Source: Patiria pectinifera
Taxonomy: Eukaryota > Echinodermata > Asteroidea > Valvatida > Asterinidae
DNA: 64,000 bases
NCBI GenBank assembly: GCA_029964075.1
Contig: CM057149.1
Coordinates: forward strand, 5,218,465 to 5,282,464
Direction of reading: 5' to 3'
Part shown: piece by piece, positions 8,808 to 19,499 of the stretch
Position numbering within the stretch: position 1 is the stretch's first letter
How the letters are laid out: the number at the start of each line of letters is the position of its first letter
Position numbers and translations under genes: made by a program
Notes under the pieces: generated by a model
Database searches by the model: none
Told to the model about the DNA's origin: nothing
What the model saw: only the letters and a program-made list of their open reading frames with translations

Positions 8808-11800
8808 TATCTAGATTACGGTGACCATAAGCGAGCGTGTGTATTCCATCCGGTAAAATGTACCTCTTTGTGTCCAACGGACTCAACGACAGTTTATTTT
8901 GAGATACGGTGTAAAGGATGTGATTTTCCGATCTAATGTGAGTCATCATTTCTGTTTTAGATTTATTTTTAAAGATGCAGTCGTAGTAGTGTCGGTGTTT
9001 TAATCTTTTGTCAGTGACCGATTTTGTGACCCCCTTGGCCTTTTTAAGAGTGATGTTGTTGTCATCTGCTAAAATCGAGTACATCTTGGGTCTTACGCAA
9101 ACGGCTTCTTGAATGACCTTACCTCCAAACTCGTCTTTAAATTTACCGATCACTTTCTTATTGGTTGGATCGTATAACTCGTGTTCCAGATTGTAATTCG
9201 AAAAGTCGTAGTGTTGCCCGTTTTGCTGCATATCTTTGTATATGTCGTCCGTGTAAACGACAATCAAGAGACTGTCCGTATCGGTATACATCAACCTGAT
9301 TTTATCTCCGTATTTGTCTTTCAATCGGTTGTAATAAAAATCGTACATCAGAGTCTTTGAGAGATCCAAGATACTCACTCCGCAGTAAATGGGCTTGTTT
9401 AACACGGTTGTCGTTTTATATGTTTCGACAAACGACAGGTCACATTCTGGAAACGGCGTTGTTGTTTTATAGCTCGGTTTTTGAATTATTTTTTGGTATT
9501 TTTTTTTATCGCTCTCGTTATTGTCTCTCAGTAGGTAACCGTCTATTCGATTTCTAACGTTTTCCATCGTCTTACCAAACACGCTGTTATTCATCAGTTT
9601 AAAAAAGTCTTTCTCAAAATCAGAGGTTGCTTTTGTTCGGAGTTGCGTGTTTTTATCGATGTAAGATTTCATCCAAGGCGCTTGTTTAAATTTTAACACG
9701 CGATGTACCTTTTTTAGTTTCAAACCGAGATCGAGGTATGACTGCAACGTAACGTAGTGCAACACGTATTTTTGTTTTGGATTAAGCGTACACGTTAATT
9801 TTTGTACGTCGCTATTAGGTTCGGTATCCAATAACTCGTTTTGATAATCAGACATCCAAGCTTGGGGTACAACGATATTTTCGGGTGCTAGGGGATAATC
9901 GTTATGCTTGGTGTGTAGATCGTGCGGGTAGTCTAAATCTACTTCAAAAAAGTAGCCGGTGTTGGACGTTTTCTTAAGCGTTAATATTCTTTCTTCGGTA
10001 AACGGTTTCGAGGGAGTCCATTTAAAATCACTGTACGGTAGATATTGACTCATAGCCCAACCGTACAGATTGTTGGCATCCAGATAAGCGATATAACTCG
10101 AGGGCTTGTTTGAATCGTAGTCATCAAGATATTGATTATTGGCTTTGTGATGTCTCATTCCACCCACGCTAGATATGCCTCCTCGTTTTGCTTTTTCAAA
10201 AAATAAGTGTTTGTCGACGTCTTGCAACAGTTCGAGTTTAGCTTTCGAGTGTTTCAATAGAGCATCCCAGGACAATCCGGGTGCGGTGTAATAATTGGCT
10301 GGATCTAACCCGTAGTTTGTTATACACGTTTGTCTAAAGTTTTCAAATACGCCTGCAAGTAATAACGTATCGGTAGTCACGTACAAGTCGTGATATTCTC
10401 CTAGATTTTGTATATTAAACTCGTTCCACACGCGTTGAGCTCTGTCGTAGTCTTGTTGCGATATGTGTTCGTCTTTTAGTCTGCTGTAAAACTTGTCGAT
10501 GGGTGGTAGGCTGGTCTCTTGAAACTTATCAAACGAGTTCATGTATTCGTAGGGATAAATTCCTTTTTGTAATAGCAAGTCAGAATGTTTAAAATGCTTT
10601 TTGAGTAAATGAAACGACTCTTTTGGACAACCTTTCACTAATTTATCCAACGATGATGCCATAAAACTAAACGAGTCTAAAAATCGTAGATTTCCTATCG
10701 AAAAAGAAATATACTTTTCTGAATTTTTAGCGATCACTTGTATTTCTGTTTGGCTATCGTATTCTGTCATTCCCTGCATGATTAAATGCGCGTCTTAATT
10801 TTGTAAATTGTGAAAAAAGACCGGTATCGGTGTACAACCGGGTTTAATTTGTAGTTTGAGGTTACAATAAGCGTGTGCGGCACCCCTATATTTACCAGTG
10901 ACGTGGCAGTAATCTCTGACCTTTCTAAATTTATTAATGCTCTTTTTGCAGTCTAGACATTTAGACTCGATAAATCCCTTACTATTTTTGTACTGATGTT
11001 CTTTCTTTTGTTTTATCGTCTTGGGTTCTCTGGGTTTCTGGCACTGACAGTTGCCCGAGTAATTGGGATAAATTGGTTTCTCGCAAATCCAACACGTGTT
11101 TGTTTTATCGTGATGGTCTTTAGCTCGCTCGTTAAATGTCATGGGTTGGGGTTTTTCAAATATACAATTAATATTGCTTTGTAATTGTAACAACGTTGTT
11201 ATAAATCTAGTTGAAGCGTCTTTGCCTCTATAAGTCTCTTGATACACATTTTTACCGTCGCATTGCACGACAACTAGCGAATAACCGCTAGCTTTGTGAA
11301 CGTTAATCTTTTTTGTGTTTGTCTCTTTGTCTGAGTGAGTAGGTTTAGATGTTAGTGTCTGTGTGGGTGTTGTTGTTTGTAGTATGGATTCAAAGTCAGC
11401 ATAAATGACAAATGGTGCTTTTTGTTTGTGCCTATAGTTTTTAAATTCTAATATCGGTATGTCTCTTTCGCCTGGTTGCCCGTCTATGTATTTTGGTTTA
11501 CCCGTCGGAAATACAATCTTTGACGGATGTGCATCTATACCCTTACAATCGGCGATATGTCTGTCTAATTTATTTTGATTGGTAAAATGACATAGACATC
11601 TTCGACAAAAATATTTCTTACATTTATGTTTGGTAACGTCGTACATCAACCTCGTAAAATATTTTATCCAACAATAGTGATGCTTGTCACCTTTAGAAAT
11701 CAAAAGCAGATCGATCTCTTTTGCCCCGTAGTTTTTAGACACGTATAATGGATATATCTCACCCTCATAACCGTATACGTTTATCGATAAATTATTTTGT

Positions 11801-12783
11801 CTTTCTATCTTGGGTATCTGATCGACCGGTGTCGGAAAGTCAACGCCTTTAAAACTGAGTCCGTCGTCTTTGGTGTATACAACAGGTTCTTCTTTGTGAA
11901 TTTTATATTTAGGATTATTTCTTATTTGATTTTTTACTTTATCTGTATACAACCCAAGAGCAGCTCTCAAACACCATCTCAAACACTCGTCGTCTTTGTT
12001 TTTGATGTTTATCATCGCCTGTTTAATTTTAAGATGTTCGGGTAGGTTTATATAAGAACTACCTCTCGCTGGATTATATCTGTTGATGTTGATGTATAAC
12101 GCCATTATCTTTTTTAAAACCCAACCCGATCCTTGATTCGTATACCTTTCATCCTTTTTAAATAGCTCTTCGATCTCTTCTTTTAAAACCTGTTTTATCT
12201 GACTTTGATTTAAAACGGCTTTCGGCTTGCTATAATGAATAGCTTCGATCGTTTCGATCGTACCATCCGGTTTGGTTTTTTCGTATTTTATTTTGATTGT
12301 GAGCTCCAGTTTTAAACCTCTCAGCTCTCTCAATTCTGACTTGATTTTATTGACTATTTGTTCCTTGTGCGAATCAAAAAACTTGATTAAATCGTGGTTA
12401 TAAAGTCTGGGGTTTAATTCCCAGTTTCTGTAGTAATTTCTAAACCTTCTCGTTTCTCTAAAAGCTGACTCTGTAAAGTATTCGGGTTGTCTGTATGTTT
12501 TAATCGCCGAGATTAGATCTTTTTTCAAAAATCGTCCTTTATACCCCGTCGGTACGTATTCTAGATTTTGTTCGTCTACAATCTGTTTGAGCTCATGAAG
12601 TTTCTTTTTCCTCAAGTTTTTAAATTGACTTTCATAATTTTTTATCCCCTCGATGTAAACTTTACGAGTAAGAGAAACATTTTCATTGTGCGGTATATTA
12701 TATCGCTGCACGTAATCACGCAGCGTGGCTTTGTTCCATTTAGAATATCCTTTGACGGTCGGTCTGAACATATTACTCTCCAT
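8800..12783 (-). pseudogene. POLB: Polinton protein-primed family B DNA polymerase, broken
   Basis: A protein-primed family B polymerase gene of about the usual Polinton size, carrying about one break. The first 100 codons hold SAP-like helical repeats. Further on are zinc-binding clusters, the exonuclease motif YADFESIL, and a Cys-rich HNH/endonuclease VII-like segment (CWICEKPI, RDYCHVTGKYRGAAH). The 3' part carries palm motifs A (YLDANNLYGWAM), B (NNSVFGKTMENVRNR) and C (YTDTDS). The likely start is the MESNMFRPTV methionine at 12,783, behind an AT-rich leader; the open frame runs 23 codons further upstream. Treated as a fossil. Confidence 0.9.
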
Positions 12784-12913
12784 TTTATTATAGGAAATAT
12801 AATATTTTTTTTTCTCATTTTTTTGGAAGGCAGACGTTGGATTTATCAGCAATCAGACTCACCGGCTGGTGAGGGATCTTCAAGACGAGAGATAATGGGC
12901 CCCGAGTTTCAAG

Positions 12914-12961
12914 GTCACGTGGTGGTGACTCACACATTTTTCAAAGTCACGTGGTGGTGAC
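12914..12961. repeat. 32-bp direct repeat with GTCACGTGGTGGTGAC
   Basis: GTCACGTGGTGGTGAC occurs at 12914-12929 and 12946-12961, exactly 32 bases apart, with similar flanks. It lies just beyond the polymerase gene where the terminal repeat of the Polinton would be expected, so it may be subterminal element sequence. The matching left end is outside the window. Confidence 0.6.
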
Positions 12962-13289
12962 ATCACCTCATTTTAGCAACGACAGATTTATTTTTTTAAC
13001 TCCAGAGCGACAGGCCCTGACTTGACACACATTTTTCTTTTTTGCTCCCAAACCTGACGTCAGATTTCTAAAACATTTGCCACGGGAAATTCCCCTATAT
13101 TTTTCCTCCAACTATTTTTAGAATCGAGAGCGGCGTGTCCAGACTGGCCGCAGATTTTCCATTTTGGTCCCAAACCCCCACCTCCCCTACTACTGCAACT
13201 TCCGGGGAAAAAAGTGTTTGAAGATTATCCCCAAGGGACAGCATCATCTGTAGTGGGCAGATAGGGTAAATATTTGTGGGCACTGTGTC
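12962..13289. other. no gene recognised
   Basis: AT-rich and pyrimidine-rich sequence with no convincing frame or repeat; it could be the terminal region of the Polinton or host DNA. The element boundary may fall here. Confidence 0.4.
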
Positions 13290-13548
13290 TTTGATGATGC
13301 AAGCATGGCATTTGGCACACAGAATATGTCTTTAACCAAGATATTTGGTTATAGGGCCATCGCAGATTTGTCCTTTGAAAAAATATAGGCAGAATAACAA
13401 GCAACTTTTAAAATGTTTAATACGGCTGCCATTGCTTGTTATTCTACCTATATTTTTTCAAAGGACAAATCTGCGATGGCCTTATGCCAAATATCTTTCT
13501 CATGACAACTCTGACTGTGTGCCAAATGCCATGCCTGTATCATTAAAC
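13290..13548. repeat. long imperfect hairpin (foldback element)
   Basis: Arms 13290-13404 and 13432-13548 are reverse complements around a 27-base loop. The inner 50 bases of each arm (13355-13404 with 13432-13481) differ at about one position; the outer part is more diverged. Such a near-perfect palindrome is typical of a foldback or MITE, or of a recent inverted duplication. Confidence 0.85.
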
Positions 13549-13573
13549 ATGTTAAAGGCACAATCCCATCACC

Positions 13574-14178
13574 AATCTCAGGCCTCGACATTAACAAAAA
13601 AGGGCCAGGCCACTATTGGTACGTACATTGTCATAGTGTGGGTGCTGTGGTCCAATGGTTACAGTGATCGATTTGTGTGCTGTCGTACATGAGTTCGAAT
13701 CCTGACCGTGGGAACATGGTGCTTGTGCTCTTAGGCAAGGCACTTTACCATTATTGCTTCGTCCTTCAGATGGGACGTAAAGCCGTAGGTCACATGTGTT
13801 GTGTAATGCACGTTAAAGAACCCAGTGACACTTATTGCCAAGAGAAGGGGTTTGCCCCAGTGTTTCTAGCAGTGGCTGCAATATGCGCCGCAGCACCTTG
13901 TCAACCCTTATAAGGTGCTCCATAATGGGTCTCATATTTCTCATTTGCTTTATTTACCTTTCTTTAATAATAGACATAATTTCCAGCGCCTTGAGTACCT
14001 AATTGTTGTTTGATAAGTGTGCTATATAAGACTCCGTTATCATTATCATCCGTTATTGAATAAAAAGGACATGCTGTCCAACTTGGATGTGAACAGTGTG
14101 ATCTTTAAGAGGACTGCGGCCATCTTGGGAGGGCAAGCGGCCAATGGCTTTGGTGGCCTTGGTTAATGTCGAGGCCTG
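13574..14178. repeat. inverted repeat flanking a SINE
   Basis: CAGGCCTCGACATTAAC at about 13580 recurs as its reverse complement near 14160, each with an adjoining GGCCA...CCATTGG-like stretch. The SINE at 13636-14055 lies between the two arms, so an older inverted-repeat element appears to have been interrupted by, or to contain, the SINE. Confidence 0.6.
13636..14055 (+). mobile_element. tRNA-derived SINE with deuterostome-type core
   Basis: The head carries pol III boxes: an A-box-like TGGTCCAATGGTTA near 13650 and a B box GTTCGAATCC at 13694-13703. The body contains TTCGTCCTTCAGATGGGACG and GCACGTTAAAGAACCC, core sequences I know from SINEs of sea urchins and other deuterostomes. The 3' end reads GCTATATAAGACTCCGTTATC followed by a short ATT/ATC tail, as in LINE-mobilised SINEs of this type. 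Confidence 0.85.
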
Positions 14179-14409
14179 ATACCTGCAGGCATGCAAAGTT
14201 TTCTGGGAATTTAGAGAAAAAAAGAGGAAATTCCAGACCACACAAGACTTTGTACAGTGTTTTTCAATTTGTAACGGCTTTCATGAGAAGTAAAAAACGC
14301 AGAAATCAGCGGATCAGAGGAAAAGTTGCATGCCTGTATCTGCCATACCACTGGTGTCAAATCCTCCCCGAGTTAGCGTTTTCAAATCATACTGGCCACA
14401 TATTGCTGA

Positions 14410-15426
14410 GGCCAAAAAAAAAAATAGTTCTGCTTCCGATTACATGCCTTTCAAAAATAGGGTCGGTCGGTCGGAATTTTTTTTTTTTTGCCAATTTTTT
14501 TTATGCAGATTGAATGGGGTATTCAATTATATGCGAAGTTTTAGCCTGAACTATTTCCATTGCACTACGAAAGCTATACACAAAATGTCCACAAAAAGTG
14601 AATAAAACCTACCTTAATTATCGTCAATATATTTACGTTCGATAATTCGTAAAAAAAATTATGGAAAAATCAGGTCGTTCGCATCATATGCACAACGCTA
14701 GTCAAGAAGGGGAGCTGGCCAAAACTCCGAAGTGTGTGATGCACTGTACACGTACATGTGCCCGCGGCCAACGGGTCGAACATTTCTGGAAACACGCTGC
14801 ATTGTATCACTCCAAATACGAGTAGTGCGATCTCAAAATGAACTCTTGAGCACGGAAAATACATACACAGACAAGCTATATCAAACCTGTGAATTAACTT
14901 GCAAAAATGTTCTTTCTCCACCGGTGTTTTTTTTGGCATTTTTACGTTGTCTTTCTTGGCATTTTTACGATGTCGAATCCGACCAGTTGACAGAGCACGT
15001 GCCTGCGCCTGCATAGCCATGCTATATCGCATAGCCGTGCACAGACTAGTTACCGCATTTTCATCATTGGCCCCTGCGCGGCGCGGCGGGAACCAGTCGT
15101 CGCCGCATTGCGCTAGTACGCACGTGATTATAGACATCGAATTGCGAAGTAGTTGAATCGCGAAGCGAATTTGTAAAAATAACGGAGGTTTCTTTTGAAA
15201 AAATAGCGAATGTAAGTAAGAAAACAATAAATACAAGCATTTTTTGATGCAAAAGGGTTGTTGAGAGGTATTTTGTGAAGACAGATGAGACATAAGGTTT
15301 TTATTTTTATTTATTCAATCTTTTTTTCTTTTTTTTTTTTGGAATTGCCGATAAAATTTTTAGGGTCGCAGCCAAAAAATAGGGTCGGTCGGGTAACCGG
15401 AAGCAGAACTATTCTTTTTTTTGGCC
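14410..15426. mobile_element. PIF/Harbinger-like non-autonomous DNA transposon (TSD TGA)
   Basis: Termini are GGCC plus an A-tract and ATAGTTCTGCTTCCG at the left, and the reverse complement at the right. They are flanked by a direct TGA at 14407-14409 and 15427-15429. Three-base target duplications and GGCC-type ends are characteristic of PIF/Harbinger. Both ends also carry GGTCGGTCGG sequence. A 207-codon frame inside (14670-15293, minus) resembles no transposase, so the copy looks non-autonomous. It belongs with the elements at 31000 and 43651. Confidence 0.7.
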
Positions 15427-15429
15427 TGA

Positions 15430-16471
15430 TGGAAACAAGTTGAGCTGGTTTTATAATTGCCATCAAACATTGAAAACTCTCCTTATTTCACAAAGCCGTT
15501 TGCATGAGAAAGCAGATATTATCTTATTGTTTCAATGGTGTTTTTTTCTGGTTTAGTTCCTGTTTTCTGCACCGAAACCAGAAACAGGAAATTCAAAGGA
15601 ATTCTGAGTTTCTACTTCCCCTTCCATTCTACTGATTGTCATTGTTGTAGCGATCAATTGGAAAACACAAGTCCGAGCTCTTGTTCAATTTTGAATGGCC
15701 AAAGACAATTTAAACCCCAAAAGCAATGCTCATTTCCTTTTTCTGACAACATAATACAGGTATGTAAAGGAGCAAGCAGACTTGATACGATAAGCAGAAT
15801 TAATTAACAATAGCACTATGTATGAAAAAAAGTGTGCAATTGGGCCTTTATAATTCAGGTAACCAGATGCCATTAATTTTTTTAAAAACGTTGATTCACA
15901 ATGCATGAACTGTAAAATTTGTACAAAAATTGCATTTTCTACCAAAAGATAGTGGTCAAATTTCAAAAATATTGGAACAATAGATTTATGGGAAGTCAGC
16001 TGTAGGTTGCAGAAGTTGTTTTGAAAAAGCACACTCTTGACTCTATAAACTACATGTACTTGACCAAAACTAAAGAGGGGCCAGTATAACAATCGCCTTT
16101 TTATCATGTCGCGTTCTCTGAACTTCAATGACCTCTAAAGGCATTGGCCGGCGGTGGCACCGGGAAGATAAATCTAAATGGTGGGGCCTGAAGTTCATGT
16201 GTTATAATGATTTTTTTTATGAATAAAAGCTTGTCCTGGAGGTTAAGTATATATGAGAAAGTACATTGATTTTATGACAATTTATTAAAAGCAAATTATC
16301 GCTCTTCATAGATACGCATTGGCTTGGACCCCCATCCCCCTGTGTACGCTTGCTGTGTGCAAGCCCCTCCCCCTTCGTGTGTACCTTCTTTATGGACAGC
16401 CCCTACTCATGAGAGTGGTATATGCAAACAATTCATTAACAGATAACATTTCTTGAATGTTGACTGACTCA
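15430..16471. other. intergenic, no gene recognised
   Basis: No frame resembles a known protein and no splice-flanked exon was found. The C-rich stretch 16325-16395 has two related pyrimidine-rich segments. Confidence 0.5.
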
Positions 16472-16708
16472 TACAGGGTGTATCAAAAAGAGGAAACCCA
16501 TATGTAAATGTTAATTATAAACAAGTAAGGTGTGTTTACAAACACAAATGCCCCGCAACCGTGACTGTTTCCATGACATAACACATACTCTTTTAACATC
16601 AACTTACATGTACCTTGGTCACATGGAACATTCATTGACAGCATTAGTGTCTTCTGTAGGTTTTAAATGAATTAATCCCTAATCCCTATGATCTCAGAAT
16701 AAATACAA

Positions 16709-17724
16709 GATTTCTATTGTTTTAGCCACTGTGACCTTGACCCTTGACCTTTCTAGGCCTAATGTGATAGGCCTATTTGGATTACCAAGAACAATCCACA
16801 AACCAAATTTGAAGTTCACTTGTAAAGTATTTCTCAAGTTATTGCGCTGACAAATTTCTTTTGTTTTAGCCACTGTGACCTTGACCCTTGACCTTTTGGC
16901 CCCAAATGCAAAAGGCTTCTTAGGATTGCCAAGGACAATCCACAAACCCAATTTGAAGTTCATATGTAAAGTATTTCTCAAGTTATCGCGCTGACAAAAT
17001 TTCTTTTGTTTTAGTCACTGTGACCTTGACCCTTGACATTTGGGCCCCAAATGCAAAAGGCTTCTTAGGATTGCCAAGGACAATCCACAAACCCAATTTG
17101 AAGTTCATAAGTAAAGTATTTCTCAAGTTATCGCGCTGACAAAATTTCTATTGTTTCAGCCACTGTGACCTTGACCCTTGACCTTTCGGCCCCAAATGCA
17201 AAAGGCTTCTTAGGATTACCAAGGACAATCCACAAACCAAATTTGAAGTTCATATGTAAAGTATTTCTCAAGTTATCGCGCTGACAAAATTTCTATTGTT
17301 CTAGTCACTGTGAACTTGACCTTTGGCCTTTTGGCCCCAAATGCAAAAGGCTTCTTAGGATTACCAAGGACAATCCACAAACCAAATTTGAAGTTCATAT
17401 GTAAAGTATTTCTCAAGTTATCACGCTGACAAAATTTCTATTGTTCTAGTCACTGTGAACTTGACCTTTGGCCTTTTGGCCCCAAATGCAAAAGGCTTCT
17501 TAGGAATACCAAGGACAATCCACAAACCAAATTTGAAGTTCATATGTAAAGTATTTCTCAAGTTATCGCGCTGACAAAATTTCTATTGTTCTAGTCACTG
17601 TGAACTTGACCTTTGGCCTTTTGGCCCCAAATGCAAAAGGCTTCTTAGGATTACCAAGGACAATCCACAAACCAAATTTGAAGTTCATATGTTAAGTATT
17701 TCTCAAGTTATCGCGCTGACAAGA
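16709..17724. repeat. seven tandem copies of a ~144-bp unit
   Basis: Units begin at about 16709, 16854, 16999, 17146, 17290, 17435 and 17579. Each has CACTGTGACCTTGACC-like sequence, then GGCCCCAAATGCAAAAGG, a CAAGGACAATCCACAAACC box, and ends in CTCAAGTTATCGCGCTGACA. The first unit is the most diverged and the last three are nearly identical, so the array has probably grown from its right side. It ends at GTCCGGACACACAC microsatellite sequence. Confidence 0.95.
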
Positions 17725-17731
17725 TTTGTCC

Positions 17732-17791
17732 GGACACACACACACACACGCACCCACGCACCCACCCACCCACCCACCCACCCACCCATTC
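17732..17791. repeat. CA and CCCA microsatellite
   Basis: A run of CA dinucleotides passes into CCCA tetranucleotides directly after the last 144-bp unit. A second CCCA run is present at 18117-18147, so the pair brackets the unit-poor part of the element. Confidence 0.9.
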
Positions 17792-18169
17792 CAAAATTTG
17801 TATCCTTGTGGAGACATTTCTTTGTTCCCGTGTAGTAAAGTGTTCAATTTTGAAAGTGAATTTTCAAAATGCTCTTATTTTAACCAGAATAAGTTTCCTG
17901 GGCTGAAATTTGGAATTAATATCCCTTTTCTAAAACTCTTCCATCTGCGACAAATAAACACACCTTGGAAATTCCTAGTTTTTGAGTAAAACCCATATAT
18001 CTATTTCATGAAAACCTTGTGGAGACCTATTCATCTATAGAAATTGCCCTGTGGAGACCTTTACAATGTTTTGTTCACTATTGTGTGTGAGTCTCCACAA
18101 GGCAGCGAATTTGTGGTCACACCCACCCACCCACCCACCCACCCACGGAAGGACAAGGCGGAAACAGTA

Positions 18170-18200
18170 TGCCCCTTCGGCTTCGCCGCGGGGCATAAAA
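18170..18200. repeat. GC-rich palindrome TATGCCCC...GGGGCATA
   Basis: TATGCCCC and GGGGCATA flank a CTTCGGCTTCGCCGC loop, forming a strong small hairpin after the second CCCA run. Similar palindromes follow such microsatellites in other invertebrate genomes. Confidence 0.6.
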
Positions 18201-18218
18201 ATCTTATAAATATTTTCA

Positions 18219-18694
18219 AATAAGTTAAAGATCATGTGAAACGCCAATGTGTCCTCTTTCCAATGGTACCTTGATTGTGTGTCTGTGGCCATGGATGACT
18301 GAGCATTCGTTGTTATTCTGCCAAGGATCAAAATCTGTACTGGGCCAGGTTTGTTCAAAAGCCTAACTGGTATCCTGGGCATGTGGAACTTCTTAATTTA
18401 AAGAAAGAAGACATCCTTTCCATAAAACAATTTATTCAGTTTAAACACGGTGATTAACCCACTCTCATTGTTGAAGTTAACCCCTCATGGCTTTATGCCT
18501 CCTACCACCTCTTTCCATACAAAGCTCAAACTAGCCAGCAATCTTAGCCAGGTAAAACTTGGCCCAGTGCAGGTTTTGACCCTTGACAGAATAACAACGA
18601 ATGCTCAGTCATCCGTGGCCACAGACACACAATCAAGGTATCAATGGAAAGAGGACACATTGGTGTTTCGCATGATCTTTAACTTATTCACAAA
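18219..18694. repeat. foldback element with ~130-bp arms
   Basis: Arms 18219-18352 and 18546-18694 are reverse complements with scattered mismatches; both contain TGTGTCCTCTTTCCA, TTGATTGTGTGTCTGTGGCC and ATGACTGAGCATTCG (or complements). The spacer of about 190 bases has no frame. It sits inside the mariner-like element next to its right terminus. Confidence 0.85.
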
Positions 18695-19499
18695 TGTGTA
18701 TTACATTTTTTATAATTTACATTTTACATCTGGGTTTCTTTTTTTTGACACACTCTGTAATGCGGCGACGTACATGGAGCAAAACTAAGAGAAACATCGC
18801 CTGTGACTAACCTTCTTTCCAGAGTGCACCATCCACAGTATGGGTCTCCATCATTCCCTGCATCAGTCCCGATACACGTCTCACAGGTTGTGTACCGACC
18901 ACAATTCTCAACACGCATCTTGATCAGCTAGAGGCAAAAAAAAAAAGGCAACACACATTAAAGTTTTCTAAAATAGATAAAGATTTGCTCTTCTTAAATT
19001 TGGTGTTAAAAGCTCTCTACGACCGAAACCTAATGATCTAAAGATCTTTCCCCATGCTTTTTTCAAGGTTCATCCTGGAAAATGATTCCTTTTCTAAATT
19101 GCTAGTTGTCTAGCAGTACAAACGTTATTCACTTTTGAATGAGACATTGACCAAAACAAAATCGGCCTTTGTTTAGTTATTGAAATATAACTTTACAATT
19201 TCGAATTATAGGCTGCAGGACAATACTTCTGTTATCGCGGGGTAGGTTGGTTCACGCCCCACAATCAGTATTGATAATACGGACCGGGAACCGTCTGCTC
19301 GCATCTGTTTGTGCCCAAACAAACGTTTACTCAAAGGGTGGCAGACGTCAAAATGAAAAAAAAAAATAAGAGAGTTGCAAATTTATTCAAAGAGAAAAAA
19401 ACTCAAAATTTGTCTAGGAGCACAGGGAAGAGTGGGAACGCAACTATAATAGTGGTGTGGCATAGCCCCAATATGCTAATGATTGTGCATATTGTGATA

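Larger units (their letters stand above)
1..12860. mobile_element. Polinton/Maverick-type virus-like element, left end outside the window
   Basis: A contiguous block of about ten virus-type genes with AT-rich spacers of tens of bases, unlike the exon-intron organisation of the rest of the window. The combination of a retroviral-type integrase, a protein-primed family B DNA polymerase, an A32/FtsK-like packaging ATPase and a jelly-roll capsid protein candidate defines Polinton/Maverick (adintovirus-like) elements. Polymerase and integrase sit at the right side; no adenovirus-type protease is seen in the visible part and it could lie left of position 1. The right terminal repeat was not found; the border is placed just beyond the polymerase start and could extend to about 13,290. 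The element is mostly open, with about two breaks in the visible part, so it looks fairly young. Family assignment is confident, boundaries are not. Confidence 0.9.
16474..18757. mobile_element. mariner-like TIR element carrying a tandem-repeat array
   Basis: The left end CAGGGTGTATCAAAAAG and the reverse complement of the right end (CAGAGTGTGTCAAAAAA) are followed by matching sequence over about 50 bases. Both ends abut a TA dinucleotide (16472-16473 and 18758-18759). CAGGGTGT ends and TA target sites are typical of Tc1/mariner. The interior holds no transposase; it consists of a minisatellite (16709-17724), CA/CCCA microsatellites and a foldback (18219-18694). The right end lies 54 bases from the last exon of plexin gene B. 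Confidence 0.65.

Noticed and set aside
14670-15293. 207-codon frame as a transposase gene
   Set aside because: Composition is low in conserved motifs, no DDE-like or DNA-binding pattern, and it lies in AT- and repeat-rich sequence; probably chance.
16694-16981. 95-codon repeat-encoded protein
   Set aside because: The frame exists only because 144-bp tandem units stay open in one phase; it is repeat sequence.
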